A DNA stretch of 64,000 bases, taken from assembly GCF_004297405.1 (NCBI RefSeq), contig NZ_SCVC01000006.1:372001-436000 (forward strand), read 5' to 3'. A program made the position numbers and the translations under genes. Origin of the DNA: Reyranella sp. (GTDB lineage: Bacteria > Pseudomonadota > Alphaproteobacteria > Reyranellales > Reyranellaceae). Below, piece by piece: positions 42,076-51,793 of the stretch. The notes under the pieces were generated by a model. The model did no database searches. It saw only the letters and a list, made by a program, of their open reading frames with translations, and was not told where the DNA came from. Numbering within the stretch: position 1 is the first letter of the stretch; the number at the start of each line of letters is the position of its first letter.

Positions 42076-42702
42076 GTGAACAAGTTTTCCGATGCCATGC
42101 CTGCAGCCCGAACCGACGGTCGCCGTTTGCGCAGCGTGCGGACGCGCCAGCTGATTATCGAGGCCTACCTGCTGCTGCTCCGTGAGAGCCCGCAGATTCC
42201 CACAGCCGCGGCGATCGCGGAGCGCGCCGGCTACTCGGTTCGATCGGTGTTCGAGCGCTTCACCGATCTTCATACGTTGCGCGTGGCGGCCACCGATCAC
42301 GCGATGTCGCAGGCTTCCATGCGGGTCGCCGAGCAGCCACCTCGTGGTGACCGCGCCGCGCGCCTCAGGATACATGTCGAGATGCGCGGTCGCGTCTGTG
42401 AGGAATGGTTGCCGCTCTGGCGGGCGTTGAACGCCAACCAGGGCGAATCGGATGAGCTCAAAGGACGTATTCGGCAGGTCCGGGAACTGATCATCCGGCG
42501 GCTCGAGGCGATGTACGAGCCCGAATTGTCGAACCTTGGACCCGTCGAGCGCCGGCAGACGGTCTTGGCGATCGAGGCACTGATCGACTTCGAAAGCTGG
42601 GCACGTATGCGGGAAATGTTCGGCCAGTCCTTCGAGGAGGCATGCGCCATCTGGGAGAGGGCAATCGACCGTTTGCTGCCTGCGACGCCGCCGGTTTCTT
42701 GA
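42076..42702 (+). CDS. TetR-like regulator, tandem paralogue 3 of 3
   Basis: 208 residues from the GTG at 42076; GTGs at 42064 and 42073 and an ATG at 42097 are alternatives, and 42076 gives the same N-terminal length as copies 1 and 2. The DNA-binding part reads RTDGRRLRSVRTRQLIIEAY and PTAAAIAERAGYSVRSVFERF, more diverged than between copies 1 and 2. The C-domain keeps CEEWLPLWRALNANQGESDE and SWARMREMFGQSFEEACAIW. It ends 55 bases before tRNA-His. Confidence 0.88.
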   Translation: MNKFSDAMPAARTDGRRLRSVRTRQLIIEAYLLLLRESPQIPTAAAIAERAGYSVRSVFERFTDLHTLRVAATDHAMSQASMRVAEQPPRGDRAARLRIHVEMRGRVCEEWLPLWRALNANQGESDELKGRIRQVRELIIRRLEAMYEPELSNLGPVERRQTVLAIEALIDFESWARMREMFGQSFEEACAIWERAIDRLLPATPPVS

Positions 42703-42757
42703 CGCTCCGGTCGCTGCAGCGTAGGAAGGCGCCGCTTCGTTGGGAGCGATCCACGAT

Positions 42758-42835
42758 GGCGGCCGTAGCTCAGTTGGTTAGAGCGCCAGATTGTGATTCT
42801 GGATGTCGCCGGTTCAATTCCGGTCGGCCGCCCCA
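42758..42835 (+). tRNA. tRNA-His (GTG anticodon)
   Basis: A full cloverleaf. The acceptor GCGGCCG (42759-42765) pairs with CGGCCGC (42825-42831). D-arm GCTC/GAGC is present. The anticodon stem CCAGA/TCTGG encloses TTGTGAT with anticodon GTG at 42793-42795. The T-stem is GCCGG/CCGGT and CCA is encoded. The extra 5-prime G (42758) opposite C73 is the normal tRNA-His identity element. Confidence 0.97.
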
Positions 42836-42867
42836 ATCGCCCACACGCCATAGCCCTTAGTGCGCCG

Positions 42868-44361
42868 TTGCGCGACCTCACTCCCTCCGACGATCTCGCT
42901 CTCCTGAGCTGTACGGAAATGGCGAAGGCCGATGCTTTCGCCATCGCCGGCGGCATACCCGGCAGGGCGTTGATGGAGGCAGCCGGTCGCGCCGTGGCGG
43001 CCGCCGTCATGAGGCGGTGGCCGCGTCGTCCGGTGGTGGTGCTGTGCGGCCCAGGGAACAACGGCGGTGATGGCTTTGTCACTGCACGCATTCTGCATGA
43101 AGCCGGCTGGCCGGTTCGGTTGGCCCTTGCCGGAGCACTTGCCGACCTGAAGGGGGATGCTGCGTGGGCCGCTGGCACCTGGGAGAGGGCCGTCGCCCCC
43201 CTGTCGGTTGCGCTGCTGGACGGCGATCCGCTGGTTGTCGACGCGCTTTTCGGTGCCGGCCTGTCGCGGCCGATCTCCGGAATTGCTGGCAGTGTCATTG
43301 ATCGCTTGAATGAGCGCCTTCTGACCGTCGTTTCTGTCGATGTTCCAAGCGGCCTCCACGGCGATAGCGGTCAGGTGCTAGGGCGAGCGCCCAAGGCGGC
43401 CTGCACCGTCTCATTCTTTCGCGCCAAGCCCGGCCATTATTCGGAAGAGGGGCTGAAACGATGCGGCGACCTGCATGTTGTCGACATCGGCATCCCTCCT
43501 GCAGCCATTGCCGCTGTCGCACCCCGGCAATGGCTCAACGCCCCTGCCTTATGGCGGGAATTGCTGTTGAGAAACGATCTTGCCGACCACAAATATGCGC
43601 GAGGGCATCTCACCGTCCTGGCGGGCCCTCTGGCGACCGGCGCCGCTCGCTTGGCCGCATTGGCCGGCCGGCGGGCAGGCGCAGGACTGGTGACCATTGC
43701 TACGCCGCGTTCGGCTCTGCCTGTCTACCAAGCCGCCGAGCCCGGCAACCTCGTCGTCGAGGCCGATGACGCAGCCACTTTTGCTAGGCTTCTCGAAGAT
43801 CCGCGCCGCAATGCCGTCCTGATCGGGCCGGGATCCGGGGTCGGCGACAGAACGAAGGGCGGCGTGTTGGCAGCCTTGGCTGCACAGCGTGGTGTGGTGC
43901 TGGACGCCGATGCCATCACGAGCTTCGCCGGGGAGCCCCAGCATCTCTTCCAGAGCATTCGGGGTGAAGTTTTGCTCACGCCGCATGAGGGCGAGTTCCG
44001 CCGGATGTTTCCCGGTGTGGGCGGCGAGGGCGGTAAGGTTGCCCGCGCCCGCCAGGCGGCGTCGTTGAGCGGCGCCACGGTGCTGCTGAAGGGGCCAGAC
44101 ACGGTTATCGCCGCACCTGACGGCAGGGTCGTCATCAATGTGCATGCCTCTGCAGCTCTGGCGACGGCTGGTTCGGGTGACGTGCTTGCCGGCGTTGCGG
44201 GCGGGCTGATGGCGCAGGGGCTGACCGCCTTTGCCGCCGCTGCCGCAGCTGCATGGCTCCATGGCGACTGCGCCCGACGCTTCGCGCGTCCGGGGCTGAT
44301 TGCGGAAGATTTGCCCAACTTAATTCCGGATGCGCTGCAGTTGGCCTTCAGCGTCAATTGA
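42868..44361 (+). CDS. nnr: bifunctional NAD(P)H-hydrate epimerase / ADP-dependent dehydratase
   Basis: About 497 residues, repairing damaged NAD(P)H (NADHX). The N-terminal YjeF epimerase domain has VVLCGPGNNGGDGFVTARIL near 54-73. The C-terminal dehydratase of the ribokinase fold has VLIGPGSGVGD and ATAGSGDVLAGVAGGLM near 430-446. The start is unsure: the frame has no ATG in the right place. TTG at 42868 gives the usual N-terminal length, while an ATG at 42919 would remove about 17 residues. It begins only about 30 bases after tRNA-His. Confidence 0.92.
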   Translation: MRDLTPSDDLALLSCTEMAKADAFAIAGGIPGRALMEAAGRAVAAAVMRRWPRRPVVVLCGPGNNGGDGFVTARILHEAGWPVRLALAGALADLKGDAAWAAGTWERAVAPLSVALLDGDPLVVDALFGAGLSRPISGIAGSVIDRLNERLLTVVSVDVPSGLHGDSGQVLGRAPKAACTVSFFRAKPGHYSEEGLKRCGDLHVVDIGIPPAAIAAVAPRQWLNAPALWRELLLRNDLADHKYARGHLTVLAGPLATGAARLAALAGRRAGAGLVTIATPRSALPVYQAAEPGNLVVEADDAATFARLLEDPRRNAVLIGPGSGVGDRTKGGVLAALAAQRGVVLDADAITSFAGEPQHLFQSIRGEVLLTPHEGEFRRMFPGVGGEGGKVARARQAASLSGATVLLKGPDTVIAAPDGRVVINVHASAALATAGSGDVLAGVAGGLMAQGLTAFAAAAAAAWLHGDCARRFARPGLIAEDLPNLIPDALQLAFSVN

Positions 44362-44449
44362 CCGTTTGACGGGCCCGGGCTAAGAGGCGCGCGATTCGGC
44401 CTTCGAGGCACGCCCCGATGGCCCTTGTCGTCGATGTGGGCCGATTCGG

Positions 44450-44534
44450 GCGGGCGTGGTGAAATTGGTAGACACGCGAGATTTAGGTTCTCGTGCCGCA
44501 AGGCGTGGGGGTTCAAGTCCCTCCGCCCGCACCA
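44450..44534 (+). tRNA. tRNA-Leu (TAG anticodon)
   Basis: The acceptor GCGGGCG (44450-44456) pairs with CGCCCGC (44524-44530), then A73 and CCA. The anticodon stem CGAGA/TCTCG encloses TTTAGGT with anticodon TAG. A long variable arm (TGCCGCAAGGCGT) marks a class II tRNA. It lies between nnr and tig. Confidence 0.96.
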
Positions 44535-44562
44535 GGAAATGCCAGGAAATGGAAGTGAGACG

Positions 44563-45909
44563 ATGCAAGTGACGGAACTCTCGGCCGAAGGGCTGAAGCG
44601 GCAATTCAAGATCGTCGTGCCGGCCGGTGATCTGTCGGCCAAGGTCGACGAGCGGTTGGCCGAGATGGCCCAGACTGCCGCGATGCCGGGCTTCCGCCCA
44701 GGCAAGGTGCCGGTCAGCCTGCTGAAGAAGCAGTACGGCCAGGCGCTGTTCGGCGAGGCCGTCGAGCAGGCTGTCAACACGAGCACGGCAAAGGCGATCG
44801 AAGATCGTGGCCTGCGGCCCGCGCTGCAGCCGCGCGTCGACCTGAAGCAGCTCGAAGAGGGCAAGGACGTCGAATTCGAAGTGGCGATCGAAGTGCTGCC
44901 GGAGATCGGCAAGCTCGACTTCTCGGGCGTCGAACTGGAGCGCCTGAAGGCCGCCGTTCCGGACAAGGATGTCGACGATGCGCTTGACCGTATCGCCAAG
45001 GCAAACCGCGAGCAGAAGCCTGTCGACCCGCCGCGTCCGGCCCAGAAGGGCGACGCGATCAAGCTCGACTTCGTGGGCTCGGTCGATGGTACGGAATTTC
45101 CGGGCGGCGCCGCCAACGACTACACGCTGGAGCTTGGCTCGGGTTCGTTCATCCCGGGCTTCGAGGATCAGCTCCTCGGCGCCGAGGTCGGCAAGACCGT
45201 CGACGTGAAGGTGACGTTCCCGGCCGACTACGGTGCGGCTGAACTCGCCGGCAAGGACGCGGTCTTCAAGTGCACGATCAAGGAGATCCATGAGTTCGTC
45301 GACAAGCCTGCTGACGACGAACTGGCGAAGAAGAACAACTTCGAGAACCTCGAGGCCATGCGCAAGGCTGTGGGTGAGCGGATCGGCCAGGACTACACCC
45401 AGATTTCGCGCCAGATGGTGAAGCGTCAGCTGCTCGACAAGCTTGCCGACACCCACAAGTTCGAGGTGCCGGAAGGCCTGATCGACGGCGAGTTCGGCGC
45501 GATCTGGCAGCGTATCGAGGAGGCCAAGAAGAACGGCCAGAAGCTCGAAGACGACGAAGAGAAGATGAAGAAGGAGTATCGCGAGATCGCCGAGCGCCGG
45601 GTCCGTCTCGGCCTGCTGCTGGCCGATGTCGGTCGCTCCAACAACATCGAAGTGACGCCGGAAGAGCTGAACCAGGCGGTGATGCGCGAGGCGATGCGCT
45701 ATCCCGGCCAGGAGCGCCAGGTGCTGGAGTTCTATGGCAAGAACGCCGAGCTGAAGGAACAGCTTCGCGCGCCGATCTTCGAAGAGAAGACCGTCGACTT
45801 CATCCTCGAACTGGCGAAGGTCACCGAGAAGTCGGTTACGCCGGAGGAACTGCTCAAGGCAGCTCGCGAGGCGGAAGAAGAAGAGCCCGCGGAGAAGGCG
45901 GCGAATTGA
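44563..45909 (+). CDS. tig: trigger factor, ribosome-associated chaperone/prolyl isomerase
   Basis: 448 residues from the ATG at 44563. The ribosome-binding signature [19 protein letters not shown] lies near residues 43-61. The FKBP-type prolyl isomerase domain starts near residue 160 ([18 protein letters not shown]) and a helical chaperone domain follows. It binds nascent chains at the exit tunnel. The acidic and Lys-rich C-terminus is normal. It starts 28 bases after tRNA-Leu and precedes clpP, clpX and lon, a widely conserved order. Confidence 0.97.
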   Translation: MQVTELSAEGLKRQFKIVVPAGDLSAKVDERLAEMAQTAAMPGFRPGKVPVSLLKKQYGQALFGEAVEQAVNTSTAKAIEDRGLRPALQPRVDLKQLEEGKDVEFEVAIEVLPEIGKLDFSGVELERLKAAVPDKDVDDALDRIAKANREQKPVDPPRPAQKGDAIKLDFVGSVDGTEFPGGAANDYTLELGSGSFIPGFEDQLLGAEVGKTVDVKVTFPADYGAAELAGKDAVFKCTIKEIHEFVDKPADDELAKKNNFENLEAMRKAVGERIGQDYTQISRQMVKRQLLDKLADTHKFEVPEGLIDGEFGAIWQRIEEAKKNGQKLEDDEEKMKKEYREIAERRVRLGLLLADVGRSNNIEVTPEELNQAVMREAMRYPGQERQVLEFYGKNAELKEQLRAPIFEEKTVDFILELAKVTEKSVTPEELLKAAREAEEEEPAEKAAN

Positions 45910-45915
45910 TCCAGA

Positions 45916-45943
45916 GCCGGCGGCCTTGAACCAGGCCGCCGGC
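45916..45943 (+). repeat. strong hairpin between tig and clpP
   Basis: GCCGGCGGCCT (45916-45926) pairs perfectly with AGGCCGCCGGC (45933-45943) around TGAACC. No T-run follows, so it may be a weak terminator, an RNA stabiliser or a processing signal between tig and clpP. Confidence 0.7.
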
Positions 45944-45985
45944 GCTGCCACTTTCAAAGGGACATCATACTCAAGGGGGCCCGCG

Positions 45986-46633
45986 ATGAGTCGCGACCGC
46001 GATCCGCTGGAAGTCTACAACAACTACTACGTCCCGATGGTCGTCGAGCAATCGGCGCGCGGTGAGCGCGGCTACGATATCTGGTCGCGTCTGCTCAAGG
46101 AGCGGATCATCTTCTTGAATGGTCCGATCGAGGACAACGTGGCGGGGCTTGTCTGCGCCCAGCTGCTTTATCTCGAGGCCGAGAACCCCACCAAGGACAT
46201 CTCTTTCTACATCAACTCGCCAGGTGGCGTGGTGACGTCGGGGTTGGCGATCTACGACACGATGCAGTACGTGCGTCCCAACATCTCGACCTTGGTGTTC
46301 GGCCAGGCCGCGTCGGCCGGCTCGCTGCTGCTGATGGCGGGCGAGAAGGGCAAGCGCTTCTCGCTGCCCAACGCCCGGATCATGATTCACCAGCCCTCGG
46401 GCGGCGCCCAGGGCCAGGCGACGGACATTGAAATCCACGCCAAGGAAATCCTGCTGACCCGTGCCCGCCTCAACCAGATTTATGTCAAACACACCGGCCG
46501 GACGATCGAGGAGATCGAAAAGGGGATGGAGCGCGACCGCTTCTTCTCCCCGCCGGAGGCCAAGGAATTCGGTCTGATTGACGAAGTATTCGACAGACGG
46601 CCGACCCCGACGATCCAGGCGGCTGCCTCCTAA
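45986..46633 (+). CDS. clpP: ATP-dependent Clp protease proteolytic subunit
   Basis: 215 residues from the ATG at 45986, behind AAGGGGG. The serine protease triad is visible: Ser in [17 protein letters not shown] near 98-105, His in [18 protein letters not shown] near 125, and Asp in [13 protein letters not shown] near the end. It forms the tetradecameric chamber fed by ClpX or ClpA. clpX follows after 144 bases, which may hold a separate clpX promoter. Confidence 0.97.
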   Translation: MSRDRDPLEVYNNYYVPMVVEQSARGERGYDIWSRLLKERIIFLNGPIEDNVAGLVCAQLLYLEAENPTKDISFYINSPGGVVTSGLAIYDTMQYVRPNISTLVFGQAASAGSLLLMAGEKGKRFSLPNARIMIHQPSGGAQGQATDIEIHAKEILLTRARLNQIYVKHTGRTIEEIEKGMERDRFFSPPEAKEFGLIDEVFDRRPTPTIQAAAS

Positions 46634-46777
46634 AGCGGCCGTCGCGACCAATTGTTTCCCTTTTGCACGCCGACACACCATATTTTGATGTTGTCGCGAT
46701 CTAGGGGGCACGTTTAACATAACCTTGGTGTGGGCTCGCAGGTCGACGGGCCCCCCAAGCGGAGGTGCGTTAACGAC

Positions 46778-48049
46778 ATGCCAGCCGCCAAGTCCGGGGG
46801 TGACTCCCGTAACACCCTGTATTGCAGCTTCTGCGGCAAGAGCCAGCATGAGGTCCGGAAGCTTATTGCCGGCCCGACCGTGTTCATCTGCGATGAATGC
46901 GTCGAGCTCTGCATGGACATAATCCGGGAAGAGAGCAAAACCACTCTGGTCAAATCCAAGGACGGCGTTCCGTCGCCCAAGGAAATTCGTCAGATCCTCG
47001 ATGATTATGTAATTGGCCAGGACCAGGCCAAGCGTATTCTCGCCGTTGCCGTGCACAACCATTACAAGCGGTTGAGCCATGGCGGGAAGGCGAACGACGT
47101 CGAGATCGCCAAGTCGAACATCATGCTCATCGGCCCGACGGGCTGCGGCAAAACCCTGCTGGCCCAGACTTTGGCCCGCATGCTCGACGTGCCGTTCACG
47201 ATGGCCGATGCCACGACTCTCACCGAAGCCGGTTATGTCGGTGAGGATGTCGAGAACATCATCCTGAAGCTGCTGCAGTCGGCCGATTACAACGTCGAGC
47301 GGGCACAGCGCGGCATCGTCTACATCGACGAAGTCGACAAGATCAGCCGCAAGTCCGACAACCCGTCGATCACGCGCGACGTGTCGGGTGAGGGCGTACA
47401 GCAGGCTCTCCTGAAGATCATGGAAGGCACCGTGGCTTCTGTGCCGCCGCAAGGCGGGCGCAAGCATCCGCAGCAGGAGTTCCTGCAGGTCGACACGACC
47501 AACATCCTGTTCATCTGCGGTGGCGCCTTCTCTGGCCTCGACAAGATCATCTCCATGCGCCGCCAGGGCACGTCGATTGGCTTTGGTGCCGAGGTGAGGG
47601 GGCCTGAGGATCGTCGCACAGGCGAGGTGTTGCGCGACCTCGAGCCCGAGGACCTGCTGAAGTACGGCTTGATCCCCGAGTTCGTCGGCCGTCTGCCGGT
47701 GGTTGCTACGCTCGAAGACTTGGATGAGAGCGCGCTGATCGAGATCCTGACACGGCCGAAGAACGCGTTGATCAAGCAGTATCAGCGGCTGTTCGACATG
47801 GAGAATGTGAAGCTCAAATTCTCCGACGACGCGCTGCGCGCAGTCGCCCAGAAGGCGATTCTCCGGAAGACCGGCGCGCGTGGGCTGCGCTCGATCATGG
47901 AGACAGTGCTTCTCGATACCATGTACGACCTGCCGTCACTCGACGGAGTCGAGGAAGTCGTGATCAACCGTGAAGTCATCGAGGGCCGCGCTCAGCCGCT
48001 CTACGTGCACGGGGAGCGCAAGGAAGGCATCGCTGCTGCGCCGGCCTGA
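46778..48049 (+). CDS. clpX: Clp protease ATP-binding unfoldase
   Basis: 423 residues from the ATG at 46778. The N-terminal zinc-binding domain has C16, C19, C38 and C41. The AAA+ domain shows Walker A GPTGCGKT, Walker [11 protein letters not shown] and the pore loop [10 protein letters not shown]. The IGF loop that docks on ClpP is seen in [10 protein letters not shown]. It unfolds ssrA-tagged and regulatory proteins. GGAGG lies 12 bases before the ATG, a rather long spacing, but no better start is present. Confidence 0.97.
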   Translation: MPAAKSGGDSRNTLYCSFCGKSQHEVRKLIAGPTVFICDECVELCMDIIREESKTTLVKSKDGVPSPKEIRQILDDYVIGQDQAKRILAVAVHNHYKRLSHGGKANDVEIAKSNIMLIGPTGCGKTLLAQTLARMLDVPFTMADATTLTEAGYVGEDVENIILKLLQSADYNVERAQRGIVYIDEVDKISRKSDNPSITRDVSGEGVQQALLKIMEGTVASVPPQGGRKHPQQEFLQVDTTNILFICGGAFSGLDKIISMRRQGTSIGFGAEVRGPEDRRTGEVLRDLEPEDLLKYGLIPEFVGRLPVVATLEDLDESALIEILTRPKNALIKQYQRLFDMENVKLKFSDDALRAVAQKAILRKTGARGLRSIMETVLLDTMYDLPSLDGVEEVVINREVIEGRAQPLYVHGERKEGIAAAPA

Positions 48050-48097
48050 TTTTTGCTACGTCGGCGACAACCGTTGCCGGCGGTCTTCCCGACGGGC

Positions 48098-48126
48098 CTT
48101 GAACAAGATCCTGTTCGGGCCAATCT
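48098..48126 (+). promoter_or_regulatory. candidate heat-shock (RpoH) promoter of lon
   Basis: CTTGAA at 48098-48103 and CCAATCT at 48120-48126 are 16 bases apart, close to the alphaproteobacterial RpoH pattern (CTTGAA, 16-17 bases, CCTATNT), with one mismatch in the second box. It lies about 100 bases before the lon start, and lon is a classic heat-shock gene. Confidence 0.5.
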
Positions 48127-48223
48127 CTGCTAACGAGTGCACGCGTTTGTGTGCCGTTGATCGCCTATTTGGGGGTCACGGCCGCGGTGCGGGTAGCTCT
48201 AACAGCGTACGTTGCGAGGCATC

Positions 48224-50623
48224 ATGAACGCCCCCATTCAAGGAACCGTCTACCCCGTCCTGCCACTGCGCGACATCGTCGTGTTTCCCGGCATGATCGT
48301 CCCGCTCTTCGTCGGCCGCGAAAAGAGCGTCAAGGCGCTCGAAGAGGTCATGAAGGACGACAAGCAGATCCTGCTGATCGCCCAGAAGAATGCCAGCCAG
48401 GACGATCCCGGCCCCGACGATATCTATTCGATTGGCACACTCGGCACCGTGCTGCAGCTCCTGAAGCTGCCGGACGACACCGTGAAGGTGCTGGTCGAAG
48501 GTGGCCGCCGCGTGCGTGTCACCGGCTACAGCGACCGTGCCGATTTCTTCGAAGCGCGTGCTGTCGACATGGAGGAAGCGCCGGGTGAGTCGGCTGAACT
48601 CCAAGCCGCTGCGCGCACCGTGGTCTCGGAATTCGAGAATTACGTGAAGCTGAACAAGAAGGTGCCGCCCGAGGTCGTCGTCTCGATCAACAAGATCGAA
48701 GAGCCGACCAAGCTCGCCGACACCATCTCCGCACACTTGGCGCTGAAGGTCGCCGAGAAGCAGCAGCTTCTCGAACTCGACTCAGTGTCCAAGCGGCTGG
48801 AGCGCATTCTCGGCCTGATGGAAGGCGAGATCGGCGTGTTGCAGGTCGAGAAGAAGATCCGCAACCGCGTGAAGCGTCAGATGGAGAAGACGCAGCGCGA
48901 GTATTATCTCAATGAGCAGATGAAGGCGATCCAGAAGGAGCTGGGCGAGACCGAAGACGGTCGCGACGAGGTTTCCGAACTGGAGAAGCGCATCAAGAAG
49001 ACGCGGCTCAGCAAGGAGGCACGCGAGAAGGCCAATGCCGAGCTGAAGAAGCTCCGGACCATGAGCCCGATGTCGGCCGAGGCGACGGTGGTGCGGAACT
49101 ACCTCGACTGGCTGCTGTCGATTCCGTGGCGCAAGCCGACCAAGATCATCAAGGATCTGAAGTACGCCGAGGACATTCTCAACGCCGATCATCACGGCCT
49201 CGAGAAGGTGAAGGAGCGCATCCTCGAGTACCTCGCGGTGCAGCAACGCGTCGACAAGATGAAGGGGCCGATCCTGTGCCTCGTCGGACCGCCGGGCGTC
49301 GGCAAGACCTCGCTGGGCAAGTCGATCGCCAAGGCGACGGGCCGCAACTTCGTTCGCATGTCGCTGGGCGGCGTGCGCGACGAGGCCGAGATTCGTGGCC
49401 ATCGCCGGACCTACATCGGCTCGCTGCCGGGCAAGGTCATCCAGAGCATGAAGAAGGCGAAGTCGTCGAACCCGCTCTTCCTGCTCGACGAGATCGACAA
49501 GCTCGGTGCGGATTTCCGTGGCGACCCGTCGTCGGCTCTGCTCGAGGTTCTGGATCCCGAACAGAACACGTCATTCAACGACCATTACCTCGAAGTCGAT
49601 TACGACCTGTCGAACGTGATGTTCATCACCACGGCGAACTCGCTGCGGATGGCGCAGCCGCTGATGGACCGCATGGAGATCATCCGGCTGGCCGGCTACA
49701 CCGAGGATGAGAAGGTCGCGATCTCGCGCAAGCATCTCATTCCCAAGCAGATCGAAGCGAACGGTCTCAAGGAAGGCGAGCTCGACATTCACGACGACGC
49801 GGTGCGCGATCTCGTGCGCTACTACACGCGCGAGGCCGGTGTCCGTAACCTCGAACGTGAGATTGCCAATCTTGCCCGCAAGGCCACCAAGGAAATCCTC
49901 ATGAAGGGGACGACCAAGGTGAAGATCGGCCGCAAGAACCTCGACAAGTATGCCGGCGTCCGTCGCTTCCGCTACGGCGAGGCAGAGCTCGAGGATCTAG
50001 TGGGCATCACGACCGGTCTGGCCTGGACCGAGGTCGGCGGCGAGTTGCTGCAGATCGAGGCCGTGCTGGTCCCGGGCCGCGGGCGGGTCACCGTCACCGG
50101 CAAGCTGGGTGACGTCATGCAGGAGTCGGTGCAGGCGGCCAATGCCTATGTCCGCTCTCGTGCGGCGGCATTCGGTATCAAGCCGAACATCTTCGAGAAG
50201 CGCGACATCCATGTGCACGTGCCGGAAGGCGCGACGCCCAAGGATGGTCCGTCGGCTGGCGTCGGCATGATCACTTCGATCGTCTCGGCGCTCACCGGTG
50301 TGGCGGTGCGCAAGGATGTGGCCATGACCGGTGAGATCAGCCTGCGTGGCCGGGTCTTGCCGATCGGCGGTCTGAAGGAAAAGCTGCTGGCGGCGTTGCG
50401 CGGCGGTCTCAAGACCGTGCTCATTCCCAAGGAGAACGAGCGCGATCTGCCGGAGATTCCGGACAACGTGAAGAAGGGACTGGAGATCGTACCGGTTTCG
50501 ACCGTGGACGAGGTTCTGGCCCGGGCATTGGTGGAGCCGTTGGTCGCCATTGAATGGCCGAACGACCTCGAGACGGTCGCGGCCAAGCCGGCGGAGGGCA
50601 GCGAGGCCATCCGGGCGCACTGA
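48224..50623 (+). CDS. lon: ATP-dependent Lon protease
   Basis: 799 residues from the ATG at 48224; a TTG four codons upstream is possible. The N-terminal substrate domain starts [16 protein letters not shown]. The AAA+ domain has Walker [10 protein letters not shown] near 350-358, and the catalytic Ser-Lys dyad is Ser in [11 protein letters not shown] near 675 and Lys in [14 protein letters not shown] near 718. It degrades misfolded and regulatory proteins in the cytoplasm. The heat-shock-like promoter upstream fits its usual control. Confidence 0.97.
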   Translation: MNAPIQGTVYPVLPLRDIVVFPGMIVPLFVGREKSVKALEEVMKDDKQILLIAQKNASQDDPGPDDIYSIGTLGTVLQLLKLPDDTVKVLVEGGRRVRVTGYSDRADFFEARAVDMEEAPGESAELQAAARTVVSEFENYVKLNKKVPPEVVVSINKIEEPTKLADTISAHLALKVAEKQQLLELDSVSKRLERILGLMEGEIGVLQVEKKIRNRVKRQMEKTQREYYLNEQMKAIQKELGETEDGRDEVSELEKRIKKTRLSKEAREKANAELKKLRTMSPMSAEATVVRNYLDWLLSIPWRKPTKIIKDLKYAEDILNADHHGLEKVKERILEYLAVQQRVDKMKGPILCLVGPPGVGKTSLGKSIAKATGRNFVRMSLGGVRDEAEIRGHRRTYIGSLPGKVIQSMKKAKSSNPLFLLDEIDKLGADFRGDPSSALLEVLDPEQNTSFNDHYLEVDYDLSNVMFITTANSLRMAQPLMDRMEIIRLAGYTEDEKVAISRKHLIPKQIEANGLKEGELDIHDDAVRDLVRYYTREAGVRNLEREIANLARKATKEILMKGTTKVKIGRKNLDKYAGVRRFRYGEAELEDLVGITTGLAWTEVGGELLQIEAVLVPGRGRVTVTGKLGDVMQESVQAANAYVRSRAAAFGIKPNIFEKRDIHVHVPEGATPKDGPSAGVGMITSIVSALTGVAVRKDVAMTGEISLRGRVLPIGGLKEKLLAALRGGLKTVLIPKENERDLPEIPDNVKKGLEIVPVSTVDEVLARALVEPLVAIEWPNDLETVAAKPAEGSEAIRAH

Positions 50624-50648
50624 ACCAGCTCAATCCTGAACGAATAGG

Positions 50649-50678
50649 CGAAGCCCTGGAGCAATCCGGGGCTTCGTT
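50649..50678 (+). terminator. possible terminator after lon
   Basis: CGAAGCCC (50649-50656) pairs with GGGCTTCG (50669-50676), with further GG/CC pairing inside, 25 bases after the lon stop. The following TTGCGTC is a poor T-run, so efficiency is doubtful. Confidence 0.45.
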
Positions 50679-50740
50679 GCGTCTGGACCCAATCCATGTG
50701 GGTTTAGGCCTGCCAAACCTACAAAATGTGGTATTCAACG

Positions 50741-50770
50741 TTGACGTTGTTTTCGGGCCGCCCTTACACT
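50741..50770 (+). promoter_or_regulatory. sigma70-type promoter of the HU gene
   Basis: TTGACG at 50741-50746 and TACACT at 50765-50770 are 18 bases apart, giving a start near 50777 and a leader of about 23 bases. The upstream stretch (CTACAAAATGTGGTATTC) is AT-rich for this genome, as in strong promoters. Confidence 0.6.
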
Positions 50771-50799
50771 TGGGCCGCCGGACCATGCAGGGGCTCGCC

Positions 50800-51072
50800 G
50801 TGAATAAGCACGATTTGATCGCCGCCGTTGCCGCTTCGACCAACCTTTCGAAGGTCGATGCTGCGAATGCCATCGATTCCGTTCTGACGGTCATAACCAA
50901 GTCGTTGAAGAAGAAGGAAAAGGTGCTGCTGGTGGGGTTCGGGACGTTCCAAGTGTCCAAACGCAAGGCGAGTGAAGGACGTAACCCGCAGACTGGCGAG
51001 AAGATCAAGATTCCGGCCGCCATCGTGCCGCGCTTCAAGGCGAGCAAAGCCCTGAAGGATGCGATCAACTAG
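50800..51072 (+). CDS. hup: DNA-binding protein HU
   Basis: 90 residues from the GTG at 50800. An ATG five codons upstream is in frame, but the GTG gives the universal start MNKHDLIAAVA and has AGGGG at a correct distance. The beta-arm segment GRNPQTGEKIKIPAAIVPRF and the C-terminal FKASKALKDAIN are typical. It bends and compacts DNA as a dimer. Position after lon is conserved in many Proteobacteria. Confidence 0.96.
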   Translation: MNKHDLIAAVAASTNLSKVDAANAIDSVLTVITKSLKKKEKVLLVGFGTFQVSKRKASEGRNPQTGEKIKIPAAIVPRFKASKALKDAIN

Positions 51073-51108
51073 GGCGCGACCGGCGCGCACGTGCTAGGAA
51101 AGCTACGG

Positions 51109-51184
51109 GGGCGATTAGCTCAGTTGGTAGAGCATCTCGTTTACACCGAGGTTGTCGGCGGTTCGAGTCCGTCATCGCCCACCA
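51109..51184 (+). tRNA. tRNA-Val (TAC anticodon)
   Basis: The acceptor GGGCGAT (51109-51115) pairs with ATCGCCC (51174-51180), then A73 and CCA. The anticodon stem TCTCG/CGAGG (one G-T pair) encloses TTTACAC with anticodon TAC. It starts 36 bases after the HU stop and may be transcribed from the HU promoter. Confidence 0.96.
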
Positions 51185-51253
51185 TTGTTTCGCACGGCGC
51201 GGAAAGTATTGAGAAATCTGGCACTTACGCACGACTTCGCGAGTGCGGTATGC

Positions 51254-51282
51254 TTGACACCCCATAGGGGCTCCTATATCTC
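51254..51282 (+). promoter_or_regulatory. promoter of tRNA-Asp (and perhaps nuo)
   Basis: TTGACA at 51254-51259 is a perfect -35. TATATC at 51275-51280 (15-base spacer) or TATCTC at 51277-51282 (17-base spacer) is the -10. The GC-rich bases after it (CCGCGCGCC) resemble a stringent-control discriminator. CCCC-ATA-GGGG lies in the spacer. Confidence 0.65.
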
Positions 51283-51305
51283 TCCGCGCGCCGTTGGGGG
51301 CTATT

Positions 51306-51382
<77 letters not shown>

Positions 51383-51427
51383 GCCCCAACGCTGGCAGCC
51401 CACAAAAACGGGGCGCAAGGGGTGGCG

Positions 51428-51793
51428 ATGGAAGCTCTTCTCACGGAATACCTTCCGATCCTGATCTTCCTTGGCCTCGCTTTTGCGCTGACGTGCGCCA
51501 TGATCGGCGGGTCCTATCTGATCGCCCGCCAGAATCCGAACTCGGAAAAGCTGTCGCCCTTCGAGTGCGGCTTCGCCCCGTTCGATGATGCGCGCGGCCA
51601 GTTCGATGTGCGCTTCTATCTGGTCGCCATCCTTTTCATCATCTTCGATCTTGAAGTCGCGTTCCTGTTTCCCTGGGCGGTTGCGCTCGGTGACATCGGT
51701 CTGTTCGGTTTCTGGTCGATGATGCTCTTTCTGGCCGTTCTCACCGTTGGTTTCATATACGAGTGGCGGAAAGGAGCCCTGGAATGGGAGTGA
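51428..51793 (+). CDS. nuoA: NADH-quinone oxidoreductase subunit A
   Basis: 121 residues with three membrane helices, from the ATG at 51428 behind AAGGGG; a GTG two codons upstream is less likely. The conserved loop [26 protein letters not shown] lies between helices 1 and 2, so Cys and acidic residues of the quinone entrance are intact. It is the first gene of the complex I operon, and no promoter other than that of tRNA-Asp is evident. Its last 10 bases overlap nuoB. Confidence 0.96.
   Translation: MEALLTEYLPILIFLGLAFALTCAMIGGSYLIARQNPNSEKLSPFECGFAPFDDARGQFDVRFYLVAILFIIFDLEVAFLFPWAVALGDIGLFGFWSMMLFLAVLTVGFIYEWRKGALEWE

Noticed and set aside
40765..42702. Repeat array or mobile element as the reason for the recurrent DNA at the TetR trio
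   Set aside because: The recurrence follows reading frames and protein domains; there are no terminal inverted repeats, transposase or spacer pattern.
45925..45954. CTTGAA with a weak second box as a heat-shock promoter for clpP
   Set aside because: The CTTGAA lies in a perfect hairpin loop and the second box (CCACTTT) misses two key positions.
46634..46777. A defined sigma70 promoter for clpX in the clpP-clpX gap
   Set aside because: TTGCAC and TATTTT are present but only 12 bases apart; no pair with proper spacing was found, so no promoter is listed.
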